DNA of 38,023 nt, taken from positions 1-38,023 of IMG/VR virus record IMGVR_UViG_3300031839_000243, one strand, 5' to 3'. Positions 1 to 5,711 of the stretch are shown here, one piece after another. Origin of the DNA: a virus. The notes below the pieces were generated by a model that saw only the letters and a list, made by a program, of their open reading frames with translations, was not told the DNA's origin and did no database searches. The translations under genes and the position numbers were made by a program. Each line of letters opens with the position of its first letter. Within the stretch, counting starts at the first letter, position 1.

Positions 1-90
1 TGACTGCTAGTCAAAGAGCCTCTGCTGTTTCAAGAAAAAAGAAAGCTGAAAGAAAATCAAGAAAAGGTAAGAAACCTAACTATGCCAAAA
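1..90. repeat. Terminal direct repeat, left copy
   Basis: The first 90 bases are identical, base for base, to the last 90 (37934-38023). The repeat lies inside a small gene whose 5' part is at the right end of the window, so joining the ends restores one open reading frame. This shows the sequence closes into a circle of about 37,933 bp or carries a short terminal redundancy. A break in mid-gene fits an assembler overlap on a circularly permuted genome better than a physical end, but the sequence alone cannot settle this. Confidence 0.97.
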
Positions 91-95
91 CCTAA
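1..95 (+). CDS. 3' end of a small basic protein gene (DUF5872-like), continues from the right end
   Basis: This is the C-terminal piece of the gene that starts at 37789. Across the join it reads in one frame through the repeat and stops at TAA 93-95, giving a protein of about 79 residues. The tail is strongly basic (Lys, Arg and Ser) and ends NYAKT. It overlaps the start of the next gene (ATG at 82) in another frame by 14 bases. See the entry at 37789 for the N-terminal part. Confidence 0.8.
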   Translation, partial: TASQRASAVSRKKKAERKSRKGKKPNYAKT

Positions 96-282
96 GACTT
101 GGGTTCGTAAAGAAAAGATAGTTTTTGTTGGTAAATGTAAATATTGTAAGTCAGAAATGACCTCAGAAGATTCATTCATTCCAATTGGAAAAATAGTAAG
201 AGGTAAGTATCAATATCAAAATGCTCACTATAAATGTGTCAAAGAGAATGACCATAAGCCTAAAACTAATTTTGATTGGTAA
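82..282 (+). CDS. Small zinc-ribbon-like protein, unknown function
   Basis: The product is 66 aa and basic at its N terminus. It carries CKYCKS at about residues 19-24 and a later HYKC near residue 49, a spacing that suggests a small zinc-binding fold. It is the last gene of the rightward arm, and its stop codon (280-282) directly abuts the stop codon of the leftward nuclease gene (283-285). The ATG overlaps the end of the preceding basic-protein gene. I do not recognise a named family with certainty; similar small Cys-containing proteins occur near the end of marine podovirus genomes. Confidence 0.75.
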   Translation: MPKPKTWVRKEKIVFVGKCKYCKSEMTSEDSFIPIGKIVRGKYQYQNAHYKCVKENDHKPKTNFDW

Positions 283-918
283 TTAATTTTCCCAAAAATT
301 CATAGCATCTTTAAGATAATTTCCATCTTCGCTTTTCCAAAAGTAATGATCGAATTGTGGTTGAATGTAATCTTTTACTACTTTAGGATCGTTGCTAAGA
401 CTTACTAGGTTCTGTCTTATCTTACATCTTTGAATTATCTTAGGTATTCTTTTTTCAATATTTTCTGGTTTAAGTTCTTCACAATTACCTGCATGAAATA
501 CTTTGTAAGATTTCTCATTAATATAACAAAGATAAACTGGAACTTTGAATACCGAATAATAAAAATCTATTTGCAGTAAATGAAAAGGTTCTGGACTTGT
601 TTCCGGTAGCTTCTTGGTTAGCCAAGACCTAGTACCATCTTTTTTGACAATACCTTTTCTAGGAAATTTACACTTATCCTCAATAATAAGTTTATCTCCT
701 TTAAGATCGCAGTAACCATGAACAGGAATATTTATTCCATCAAACCATCTAAAAGCCTCTATCTCAGGTTTACAAGTTTCATAACCAGGAATAGATTGGT
801 GAGCTGCATGACCATTAGCAATCATATCTCTTATGATACTTTTGTAATGATTAAACTCATCTTCGTCTTTTAATTCTGGAACAAATTTTTTAAGTTTCTC
901 CTCTACCGGAACAAACAT
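283..918 (-). CDS. PD-(D/E)XK superfamily nuclease, likely recombination exonuclease
   Basis: The 211-aa protein shows the core of a PD-(D/E)XK nuclease. Glu residues lie in PEIEAFRW (about 51-58). These are followed by GYCD with Asp71 and then IIEDKCK with Glu80 and Lys82, the D...ExK metal-binding set. Such enzymes (lambda-exonuclease/YqaJ/RecB-like) usually resect DNA ends for a phage annealing protein, and an Erf-like annealing protein and an SSB-like protein lie in the same leftward unit. The start codon overlaps the XRE stop (TAATG). It is the last gene of the leftward arm. The nuclease fold is fairly sure; the exonuclease role is inferred from context. Confidence 0.78.
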   Translation of the reverse strand: MFVPVEEKLKKFVPELKDEDEFNHYKSIIRDMIANGHAAHQSIPGYETCKPEIEAFRWFDGINIPVHGYCDLKGDKLIIEDKCKFPRKGIVKKDGTRSWLTKKLPETSPEPFHLLQIDFYYSVFKVPVYLCYINEKSYKVFHAGNCEELKPENIEKRIPKIIQRCKIRQNLVSLSNDPKVVKDYIQPQFDHYFWKSEDGNYLKDAMNFWEN

Positions 919-1289
919 TATTGACTTTCCTCTTTTTGCTTAGCCTCAAAGATTTTGTTTTTTTCATTTTCAAAAGCGATATTAAATTCTTCTGACACTA
1001 CATCTAATTCTTTGTAGTCGTCTAAGAAATAACTTAATGGTTTTTTTAAAAATTTACTAATCTTTACAAGGTTGACCAAAGGAATTCTGTTCTCTCCTTT
1101 TTCATATTTTCCTATTTGTTGATATGTATTTTTAAGTGCCTTTGCAACTTTAGTTAATGGAACAATAGTTTCTTTACCAGTAAACTCATTAACTTTAGTT
1201 CTTCTTGCTTGTCTTAATCTTTTACCTAAATCAATATAGAATTGATTATCTTCCTCAAAGTTTTTCTTAGCTTTATTTGATAGTTTCAT
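918..1289 (-). CDS. XRE-family helix-turn-helix regulator
   Basis: The 123-aa protein has a Cro/cI-type HTH at about residues 22-90. LGKRLRQARR is helix 1, VPLTKVAKALKNTYQQIGKYEKGEN is the helix-turn-helix, and IPLVNLVKISKFLKKPLSYFL is the typical closing pair of helices. The C terminus is charged and helical with no peptidase domain. A good ribosome site (AAGGAAGG) precedes the ATG, and a promoter-like sequence lies just upstream (1313-1341). It is followed immediately by the nuclease gene, so it may control nuclease expression. No integrase was found, so this is better called a regulator than a proven lysogeny repressor. Confidence 0.88.
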   Translation of the reverse strand: MKLSNKAKKNFEEDNQFYIDLGKRLRQARRTKVNEFTGKETIVPLTKVAKALKNTYQQIGKYEKGENRIPLVNLVKISKFLKKPLSYFLDDYKELDVVSEEFNIAFENEKNKIFEAKQKEESQ

Positions 1290-1312
1290 TGTATTTCCTT
1301 CCTTTAATTTAG

Positions 1313-1341
1313 AGAATAAAACCCCCTAAGTATTTTGACAA
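1313..1341 (-). promoter_or_regulatory. Candidate sigma-70-type promoter for the XRE-nuclease pair
   Basis: Reading leftward, TTGTCA (1341-1336) and TATTCT (1318-1313) are separated by exactly 17 bases and lie about 25 bases before the XRE start codon. The spacer contains a run of five G. The match to the consensus is good (5/6 and 4/6), but no transcript evidence exists. It would give the regulator and nuclease their own transcript inside the long leftward unit. Confidence 0.45.
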
Positions 1342-1363
1342 TTTTAGACAGTTGCTTACTTAA

Positions 1364-1561
1364 TTAAGCATACATAAACTTAGCGTCAGCGTTTTCGACT
1401 AAGCATATCTGTCTATAAGTCTTTATATACTTTTTAAAAGCAACACTAGAATGAACACATTGTCTAGTTTTAGTTCCTTTTGCAGGTTTCATAATTTCTG
1501 CATGGAGCTTGTCTAGTTTTGCGTATCGTCTAGTTAGACTATTACTTTTTTTAAGAGTCAT
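1364..1561 (-). CDS. Small basic protein, unknown
   Basis: The product is 65 aa and rich in Lys and Arg (MTLKKSNSLTRRYAKLDKLH). I chose the ATG at 1561 because GAGGAG lies just ahead of it. A longer frame to 1636 exists but lacks a ribosome site and would run far into the upstream gene. It overlaps the upstream 66-aa gene by 11 bases. No motif is recognised; the basic helical composition would fit a nucleic-acid-binding accessory protein. Confidence 0.6.
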   Translation of the reverse strand: MTLKKSNSLTRRYAKLDKLHAEIMKPAKGTKTRQCVHSSVAFKKYIKTYRQICLVENADAKFMYA

Positions 1562-1751
1562 TATTCTCCTCACCAATAATTTTAATATTTGCACTAATAA
1601 GTTTGTTATCGGTGATATTTGCTTTGGCAAACTCACTAGGCATTTTTTGATTGTATGCTTTTGTTGTAGCTTCTTCTACAGTAGCACCATCAAAAATTTC
1701 TTCAAAATCTACAGTTAGTTCTAAGTTTGATTTTTTGATTACTTTAACCAT
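1551..1751 (-). CDS. Small acidic protein, unknown
   Basis: The product is 66 aa (MVKVIKKSNLELTVDFEEIF...), mainly acidic, with predicted beta-strand at the start and a central acidic helix (DGATVEEATTKAY). It overlaps the LexA-like gene upstream by 8 bases and the basic 65-aa gene downstream by 11, so it looks translationally coupled. The family is not recognised. Confidence 0.65.
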   Translation of the reverse strand: MVKVIKKSNLELTVDFEEIFDGATVEEATTKAYNQKMPSEFAKANITDNKLISANIKIIGEENNDS

Positions 1752-1980
1752 TTAATATTATGTTTCTGCTATATCCTGCGTAATCTCTTTTTAATTCATT
1801 TCTTTGCTCTAATTTTAACACTAAAGCACTAACTGAGTTTTTACTTTTATAACCCATCTCTTTCGCCATTTCTGAAAAAGTTGGACTATATTTGTATTTT
1901 TTAGTATAATTTTTAATGAATTGCAATAGCTTCATCATTTTAGGAGTCATAGGTCTTTTACCTCTTTCTATCTTGTTCAT
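1744..1980 (-). CDS. LexA-type winged-helix DNA-binding domain without protease domain
   Basis: The 78-aa protein resembles the N-terminal DNA-binding domain of LexA. It has a helix MMKLLQFIKNYTKKYKYSPTF, the recognition region SEMAKEMGYKSKNSVSALVLKLEQ and a wing (KRDYAGYSRNIIL). The Ser-Lys autoprotease domain of LexA is absent, so it could not be inactivated by RecA in the usual way. It could bind LexA-like operators, and a GTTC-N7-GTTC element is present in the main divergent promoter (9012-9026). A phage protein that keeps or replaces LexA at that site is a plausible, untested role. It overlaps both neighbours. Confidence 0.8.
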   Translation of the reverse strand: MNKIERGKRPMTPKMMKLLQFIKNYTKKYKYSPTFSEMAKEMGYKSKNSVSALVLKLEQRNELKRDYAGYSRNIILNG

Positions 1981-2260
1981 TTAAAACTAACCTCCTTAAC
2001 AGTTCTGCATAGCCATTTATGTCGTCAAAGCTATCTTTTTTATAGTTTTCTGATTGCATAACTCTCCAAAGTTTTAAAAAAATCATAAAAATACCAAACA
2101 ATTTTAAAGGTACTTTGACCTCACAATTGTTATGTACTGATAAATATTTTTCTAAAATACCTGACATAATATAAGATGTATGGTCAAACTCTCCATAATC
2201 ATCTTGTTTTTCTTTTAATAATCTTTCTATCTCACTTATAAACTTAACATTATCTGACAT
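1958..2260 (-). CDS. DUF6378-like phage protein
   Basis: The product is 100 aa when started at ATG 2260, which has AAGGAAA in front of it. The pattern KQDDYGEFDHT followed by helices (GIFMIFLKLWRVMQS) and DSFDDINGYAELLRRLV matches the small helical DUF6378 proteins common in phages (RxxDYG...LKxxR...D...GY). Function is unknown. The last 23 bases overlap the LexA-like gene. An alternative upstream start at 2293 has no ribosome site. Confidence 0.68.
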   Translation of the reverse strand: MSDNVKFISEIERLLKEKQDDYGEFDHTSYIMSGILEKYLSVHNNCEVKVPLKLFGIFMIFLKLWRVMQSENYKKDSFDDINGYAELLRRLVLNEQDRKR

Positions 2261-2495
2261 AGTTTCCTTCAGTATCTTTACACCAATGTGCAATTACATT
2301 TTGATCTTTATATTTAACTAATACCCAAACCTCACCATTACCTTCTTTGTAATTAGGATTATCAATATATTTAATAGTTTTATTAAAAATCTCCTCACAA
2401 GTAACAGGATTTTGGGAGCTAAGATAAGGTATGTTTTCATACTTTAAATTCCCATTACTTGTAAAGATCACTAAAACTAAATAAATAACCTTCAC
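2250..2495 (-). CDS. Small protein with N-terminal hydrophobic segment and Cys pair, probably exported
   Basis: The 81-aa frame starts with GTG at 2495. The first 13 residues (MKVIYLVLVIFTS) look like a short signal segment. The rest is polar with two cysteines (TCEEIF and HWCKD) that could form a disulfide outside the cytoplasm. It resembles in layout the small proteins at 35372 and 36200. No clear ribosome site precedes the GTG. Function is unknown. Confidence 0.55.
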   Translation of the reverse strand: MKVIYLVLVIFTSNGNLKYENIPYLSSQNPVTCEEIFNKTIKYIDNPNYKEGNGEVWVLVKYKDQNVIAHWCKDTEGNYVR

Positions 2496-2498
2496 TAA

Positions 2499-2867
2499 TT
2501 AAAAGGGTATTTCTTTACTTTGTGTTTTAGCTTGTTTTGGTTTGTACTCATTCTTGTAGCCTGACAAGATAGTACCTTCATCGTTTAACCAACCAATTAA
2601 ACCTTTTTGACCACCGGCATCTGGATAATTCATTTCACCAGTAAATTTTCCATCATCAGATTTAAATAGCACTCCAATTTGAGCAAATACTCTGACAAAT
2701 TTTGAATTACCATCTTTTGATACACCTTTGACTCCAAGTATAGTTCCTTTGTTACCATTATCTAAAACTACATTACCTGAAAAAGATATTTTAAGTGATT
2801 TTTCAGATTCAGGTTGATACTGGAATAACACCCAATCTTTTTGTTTTGCATTACCATTTGTTGACAT
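2499..2867 (-). CDS. SSB-like single-stranded DNA-binding protein
   Basis: The 122-aa protein (ATG at 2867, AAGGAGG just upstream) is mostly beta-strand. It ends in SKEIPF, which resembles the acidic-IPF tip by which bacterial SSBs recruit partner enzymes. It follows the annealing protein with a 17-base overlap, and phages often pair the two. The fold call is by pattern and context; I cannot show an OB-fold without a profile search. A longer frame to 2942 lies inside the upstream gene and lacks support. Confidence 0.6.
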   Translation of the reverse strand: MSTNGNAKQKDWVLFQYQPESEKSLKISFSGNVVLDNGNKGTILGVKGVSKDGNSKFVRVFAQIGVLFKSDDGKFTGEMNYPDAGGQKGLIGWLNDEGTILSGYKNEYKPKQAKTQSKEIPF

Positions 2868-3462
2868 TAGTTCCTCCTTGTTTTTGGATTTGTTTTTGTT
2901 GTATTTCAAATAGCTTTTCAATTTCTTGATCTGAATTGCCATTCTTTTTCCAATTGGTAAATAAAGCTGTCAACTTAGTTTCGGTTGTTTGCTTTTTGAT
3001 TTCATCCTCAATTGAAACTTTTTTAGTTGTGCTTTGAGTTTTTGTATTTTGGTTATTCAAAGCGTTTACTAATTCTTCTGCACTAGCATACTCAGATCCT
3101 GATAGACCAAAGGCAGCTAAACATCTTCCTAATGCACTACTGGAGCAATTTTCTAATGCACTTGTTTTATTAATAAATGATGAATTACGAAATTCTTCAG
3201 CAGTTCCTACAGAGTAAATTACATCACCAATATAAAGTTCTGTTTTTACAATAACTCTATCGGCATCATGGAATAATATTTCTTCATTAAATCTAGCCTC
3301 TGGAAAATATTGTAATAAATGTTTGTGTCTTTCATTTACTGTAGAATATTTTTTACCTTTAATATTTACAGTTGGGATATTTATTAAGGCATCAAGACAA
3401 TCTTTTCGTCTTTCCTTAAAACCTCCCTTACTTTTTTCTTCTGTTTGTGGTCTTAGTTTCAT
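2851..3462 (-). CDS. erf: Erf-like single-strand annealing protein
   Basis: The 203-aa protein carries the conserved helix KTSALENCSSSALGRCLAAF at about residues 107-126, followed by GSEYASAEEL, the hallmark of Erf/Rad52-like phage annealing proteins. The N-terminal part (RHKHLLQYFP, then strands such as RVIVKTELYIGDVIYSVG) fits the same fold. The C-terminal third is polar and probably flexible. Annealing proteins pair complementary strands during phage recombination and circularisation. With the SSB-like protein and the nuclease at 283 it makes a recombination set. AAGGAAA precedes the ATG. Confidence 0.75.
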   Translation of the reverse strand: MKLRPQTEEKSKGGFKERRKDCLDALINIPTVNIKGKKYSTVNERHKHLLQYFPEARFNEEILFHDADRVIVKTELYIGDVIYSVGTAEEFRNSSFINKTSALENCSSSALGRCLAAFGLSGSEYASAEELVNALNNQNTKTQSTTKKVSIEDEIKKQTTETKLTALFTNWKKNGNSDQEIEKLFEIQQKQIQKQGGTNVNKW

Positions 3463-3485
3463 GTTTTCCTTTCTTTATTTAATTT

Positions 3486-4313
3486 TTAAACTCCACACAT
3501 TCCTTCACATTCATTATTAAACATATCTAGTTGATTGTCGTTTTCTTTTTTATTAAATTCCACTTCATCTAATGGTTTACATGATCTATGAAGATATAAT
3601 TTATCTCTTACATTTCTTGAACCTGTTCTAATATTTTTGTCAAATTCTACAGCGTCTGCAAATTCTTCTTTTCTCTCAGTTTTCATAAAATGCCAATAAG
3701 CATCATTATGATAAGGACATACAATACAAGCTGACTTTTCAGGTAGTGGTATGTTTTCTTTTTTTAAGTAATTTATACAATCTTGTCTTGACATCTTAGC
3801 TTCAATTAAAGGATGTCTATTTAAAATATATTTATCTCTAGCAGGTTTCATTCTTTGAATTTCGTCTGTAGATATACCAATCCATTGTTCGACATATTTG
3901 TCTTTAGGAAAATGTTTTCCATAGCCTACATTACAAAGTTCTCTTATTTTTTTTCTAATTGGTATAATTTTATAATCTGCGGTGCATTGTCTTCGTAACA
4001 TTCCCTTTTTACCTGTTATTTCTGCTTGTGTAAAAAAAGGAGCTGTTGGAAATCTTGTTCCATTATCTATGGAATCTAACATGTCTTTTTTTATATTACC
4101 TTTAGAAACTACATATACTGGATAAGGTAAAATTTTTTTTAAAAATTCAAGATAACTATAAACTTTTTTGGGTTCATAACCTGTGTCTGCAAATATTGCA
4201 CAATCTGGTTTAGGAAACTCTCCTTTAGCTGCCATAATCGCCATCACAGAACTTTGAACACCAGCACCCAAACTAATTACTGTTAAAGTTTTTTCTCTAT
4301 TTTTATCAATCAT
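3486..4313 (-). CDS. PP-loop ATP-dependent enzyme, phosphoadenosine phosphosulfate reductase family
   Basis: The 275-aa protein has the N-terminal PP-loop SLGAGVQSS (residues 14-22) and a strand-helix ending in FADTGYEP, typical of PAPS reductase/DndC/ATP-pyrophosphatase folds. Downstream are RRQCTADYKIIPIRKKI and SACIVCPYHNDAYW, Cys motifs common to the phage branch of the family. The CysH active-site ECGIH tail is absent, so true assimilatory sulfate reduction is unlikely. An activity on nucleic acid or another adenylated substrate is possible. It overlaps the upstream coiled-coil gene by ATGA. Confidence 0.8.
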   Translation of the reverse strand: MIDKNREKTLTVISLGAGVQSSVMAIMAAKGEFPKPDCAIFADTGYEPKKVYSYLEFLKKILPYPVYVVSKGNIKKDMLDSIDNGTRFPTAPFFTQAEITGKKGMLRRQCTADYKIIPIRKKIRELCNVGYGKHFPKDKYVEQWIGISTDEIQRMKPARDKYILNRHPLIEAKMSRQDCINYLKKENIPLPEKSACIVCPYHNDAYWHFMKTERKEEFADAVEFDKNIRTGSRNVRDKLYLHRSCKPLDEVEFNKKENDNQLDMFNNECEGMCGV

Positions 4314-4555
4314 TTTTTTCTTAATTTTTTATTTTCCTTTACTTGTTCTACATCCTTAATAGCTTTTAATTCTAAGTAGCTTTTATTTTTGGCTACCATT
4401 TTTTCTTTAAGTTCATTGTCGCTAATTTGTTTTTTTAATTTTACAATTTCCTCATCTCTGCTTAACAACTTTTGAACATAACCTTTGACTTGTTCTTTGT
4501 ATTTTCTGTTTTCTGTTTGTAGCTTTGCAAGGTCTTGCATTATTCTATCGGTCAT
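4310..4555 (-). CDS. Small coiled-coil protein
   Basis: The 81-aa protein is almost entirely charged helix (AKLQTENRKYKEQVKGYVQK...), with heptad spacing of Leu/Ile/Val from about residue 8 to 60 and a Lys-rich end. Both boundaries are ATGA overlaps, so it is coupled to the gene before and the PP-loop enzyme after. Function is unknown; a scaffold or partner for the next enzyme is possible. Confidence 0.68.
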   Translation of the reverse strand: MTDRIMQDLAKLQTENRKYKEQVKGYVQKLLSRDEEIVKLKKQISDNELKEKMVAKNKSYLELKAIKDVEQVKENKKLRKK

Positions 4556-4803
4556 TTTTTTCCTTTCATTACTTCATCTAAAGTTAAATTATGAGTTATC
4601 ATTAATTGTAAATATTGACCTATTAGACCACCAAATTCCATCTTAAGATTACTTGGTAAAGCCTTTCTTTGAGCAGCAGTTAAAACGCAATAATCGTTAA
4701 ACCATTGATCTATATTTTTATTTAGTTGTGATGGTGATAGATGGTCAGCTGTAAACATTCCACCTTCTTCTTTTTTTGTCCACTCTTTCCCAATTGTTTT
4801 CAT
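4552..4803 (-). CDS. Small phage protein, unknown
   Basis: The product is 83 aa. It has a central region (LSPSQLNKNIDQWFNDYCVL) and a helical C terminus (GGLIGQYLQLMITHNLTLDEVM). Its start follows a 60-base AT-rich gap that has no coding frame and may hold a weak promoter. It overlaps the coiled-coil gene downstream. The family is not recognised. Confidence 0.68.
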   Translation of the reverse strand: MKTIGKEWTKKEEGGMFTADHLSPSQLNKNIDQWFNDYCVLTAAQRKALPSNLKMEFGGLIGQYLQLMITHNLTLDEVMKGKK

Positions 4804-4863
4804 AGTGTTTTAATACTCATAATACAAAAATAGTCAATAAACTATACATAATTAATTACAACT

Positions 4864-5349
4864 TTAGAGGTCATTTATATTATAAAGTTCTTTAATATCT
4901 ACTTTGTAAACAGCAGGTCTATTATTGTAACCAAAGTTAGTTAGTCGTTCTGGCATATCATTTATGAAAGGAAACCAACCTAATATTGAAAATTCATAAT
5001 CACCTTCATGGATAACTAAAATATATTTTCCTTTTTTCTCTCCTGGTCTAATCAATAAAAAATTATAATCTTTTTTTTCTTGAGTTCTTATTTCTATATT
5101 ATTTTGAAAGTCTGAATCATTATATCTTTCTAAGTTGTCAGTATAAGAACCATTATAAAATTGATTCATGGCTTTAGCCCAAGAAATTTCTCCTAAAGCA
5201 CCTAAGAATGAGTCGCCAAGTTGTTTTTTATAATCTCCTTGATAGCCATAAGAAAAACCTTTACCCATTTTGATATTACCAATAAATCTTTTAGCAGCTA
5301 CATTTAAAGCAAGTTCTATTTCATTAGATTCTAATTTAACTTTTTTCAT
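4864..5349 (-). CDS. Unknown protein, possibly a PD-(D/E)XK-like fold
   Basis: The 161-aa protein has a helical N-terminal half (FLGALGEISWAKAMNQFY) followed by strands (NIEIRTQEKKDYNFLLIRPG, then KYILVIHEGDYEFSILGWF). The order helix-Glu, then a strand with E-I-R-T and a strand ending in GWF recalls a group of phage restriction-endonuclease-fold proteins, but the catalytic Lys is not obvious. Treat this as a suggestion only. It overlaps the upstream membrane-protein gene by 14 bases. Confidence 0.6.
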   Translation of the reverse strand: MKKVKLESNEIELALNVAAKRFIGNIKMGKGFSYGYQGDYKKQLGDSFLGALGEISWAKAMNQFYNGSYTDNLERYNDSDFQNNIEIRTQEKKDYNFLLIRPGEKKGKYILVIHEGDYEFSILGWFPFINDMPERLTNFGYNNRPAVYKVDIKELYNINDL

Positions 5350-5542
5350 GTCTTCTCCTTGTAAATATAGTTCTCCAAAACCATGAACGCATCATAGATA
5401 TAACTGTAAAGATAACTGCTATATGAAAGCTCTCAAGAACTGTTGGGTGTAAATCAAAAAATGGAAATATAAATAACTGAATTAATGTAGATAAGATTAA
5501 TCCACTACCTACATCAATTATAGTTTCAAATAAATTTCTCAT
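5336..5542 (-). CDS. Two-helix inner-membrane protein (DUF7220-like)
   Basis: The 68-aa protein has two hydrophobic segments (GSGLILSTLIQLFIFPFF and FHIAVIFTVISMM), each preceded or followed by charged residues, and ends RSWFWRTIFTRRR. The arrangement ETIIDVGSG...FTVISMMRS-W-WR matches a very common small phage membrane family. Its role is unknown. The ATG overlaps the stop of the zinc-finger peptide upstream. Confidence 0.72.
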   Translation of the reverse strand: MRNLFETIIDVGSGLILSTLIQLFIFPFFDLHPTVLESFHIAVIFTVISMMRSWFWRTIFTRRRHEKS

Positions 5543-5709
5543 TTTTTATTCTTTCTTGCTTGTTCTAATTCATTATTTCTTTTTTCATATTCTTCAATGC
5601 TTTCACCTGAAAAATATTTAAACCAACAATCGCAACAAAAATCTTTGCCTTTTTCAACTACATCTGCTTTCATTTTACACTTACAACAGATACGATAATC
5701 ACCATACAT
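5539..5709 (-). CDS. 56-aa zinc-finger-like peptide
   Basis: This short frame starts with MYGDYRICCKCKMKADV. Two CxxC-like pairs (CCKC at 8-11 and CCDC at about 25-28) suggest a zinc ribbon, and the last third is a charged helix (EEYEKRNNELEQARKN). It fits exactly between the 455-aa frame (stop 5712-5714) and the membrane protein (ATGA overlap), which supports it as a gene. Function is unknown. Confidence 0.7.
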   Translation of the reverse strand: MYGDYRICCKCKMKADVVEKGKDFCCDCWFKYFSGESIEEYEKRNNELEQARKNKK

Positions 5710-5711
5710 AT

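Noticed and set aside
1364-1636. Longer 90-aa version of the 65-aa gene
   Set aside because: The extra N-terminal part lies inside the preceding gene and lacks a ribosome site, while ATG 1561 has GAGGAG in front.
3486-4313. A phosphorothioate (Dnd) DNA modification system
   Set aside because: Only a DndC-like PP-loop protein is present; no DndA, DndB, DndD or DndE partner was found nearby.
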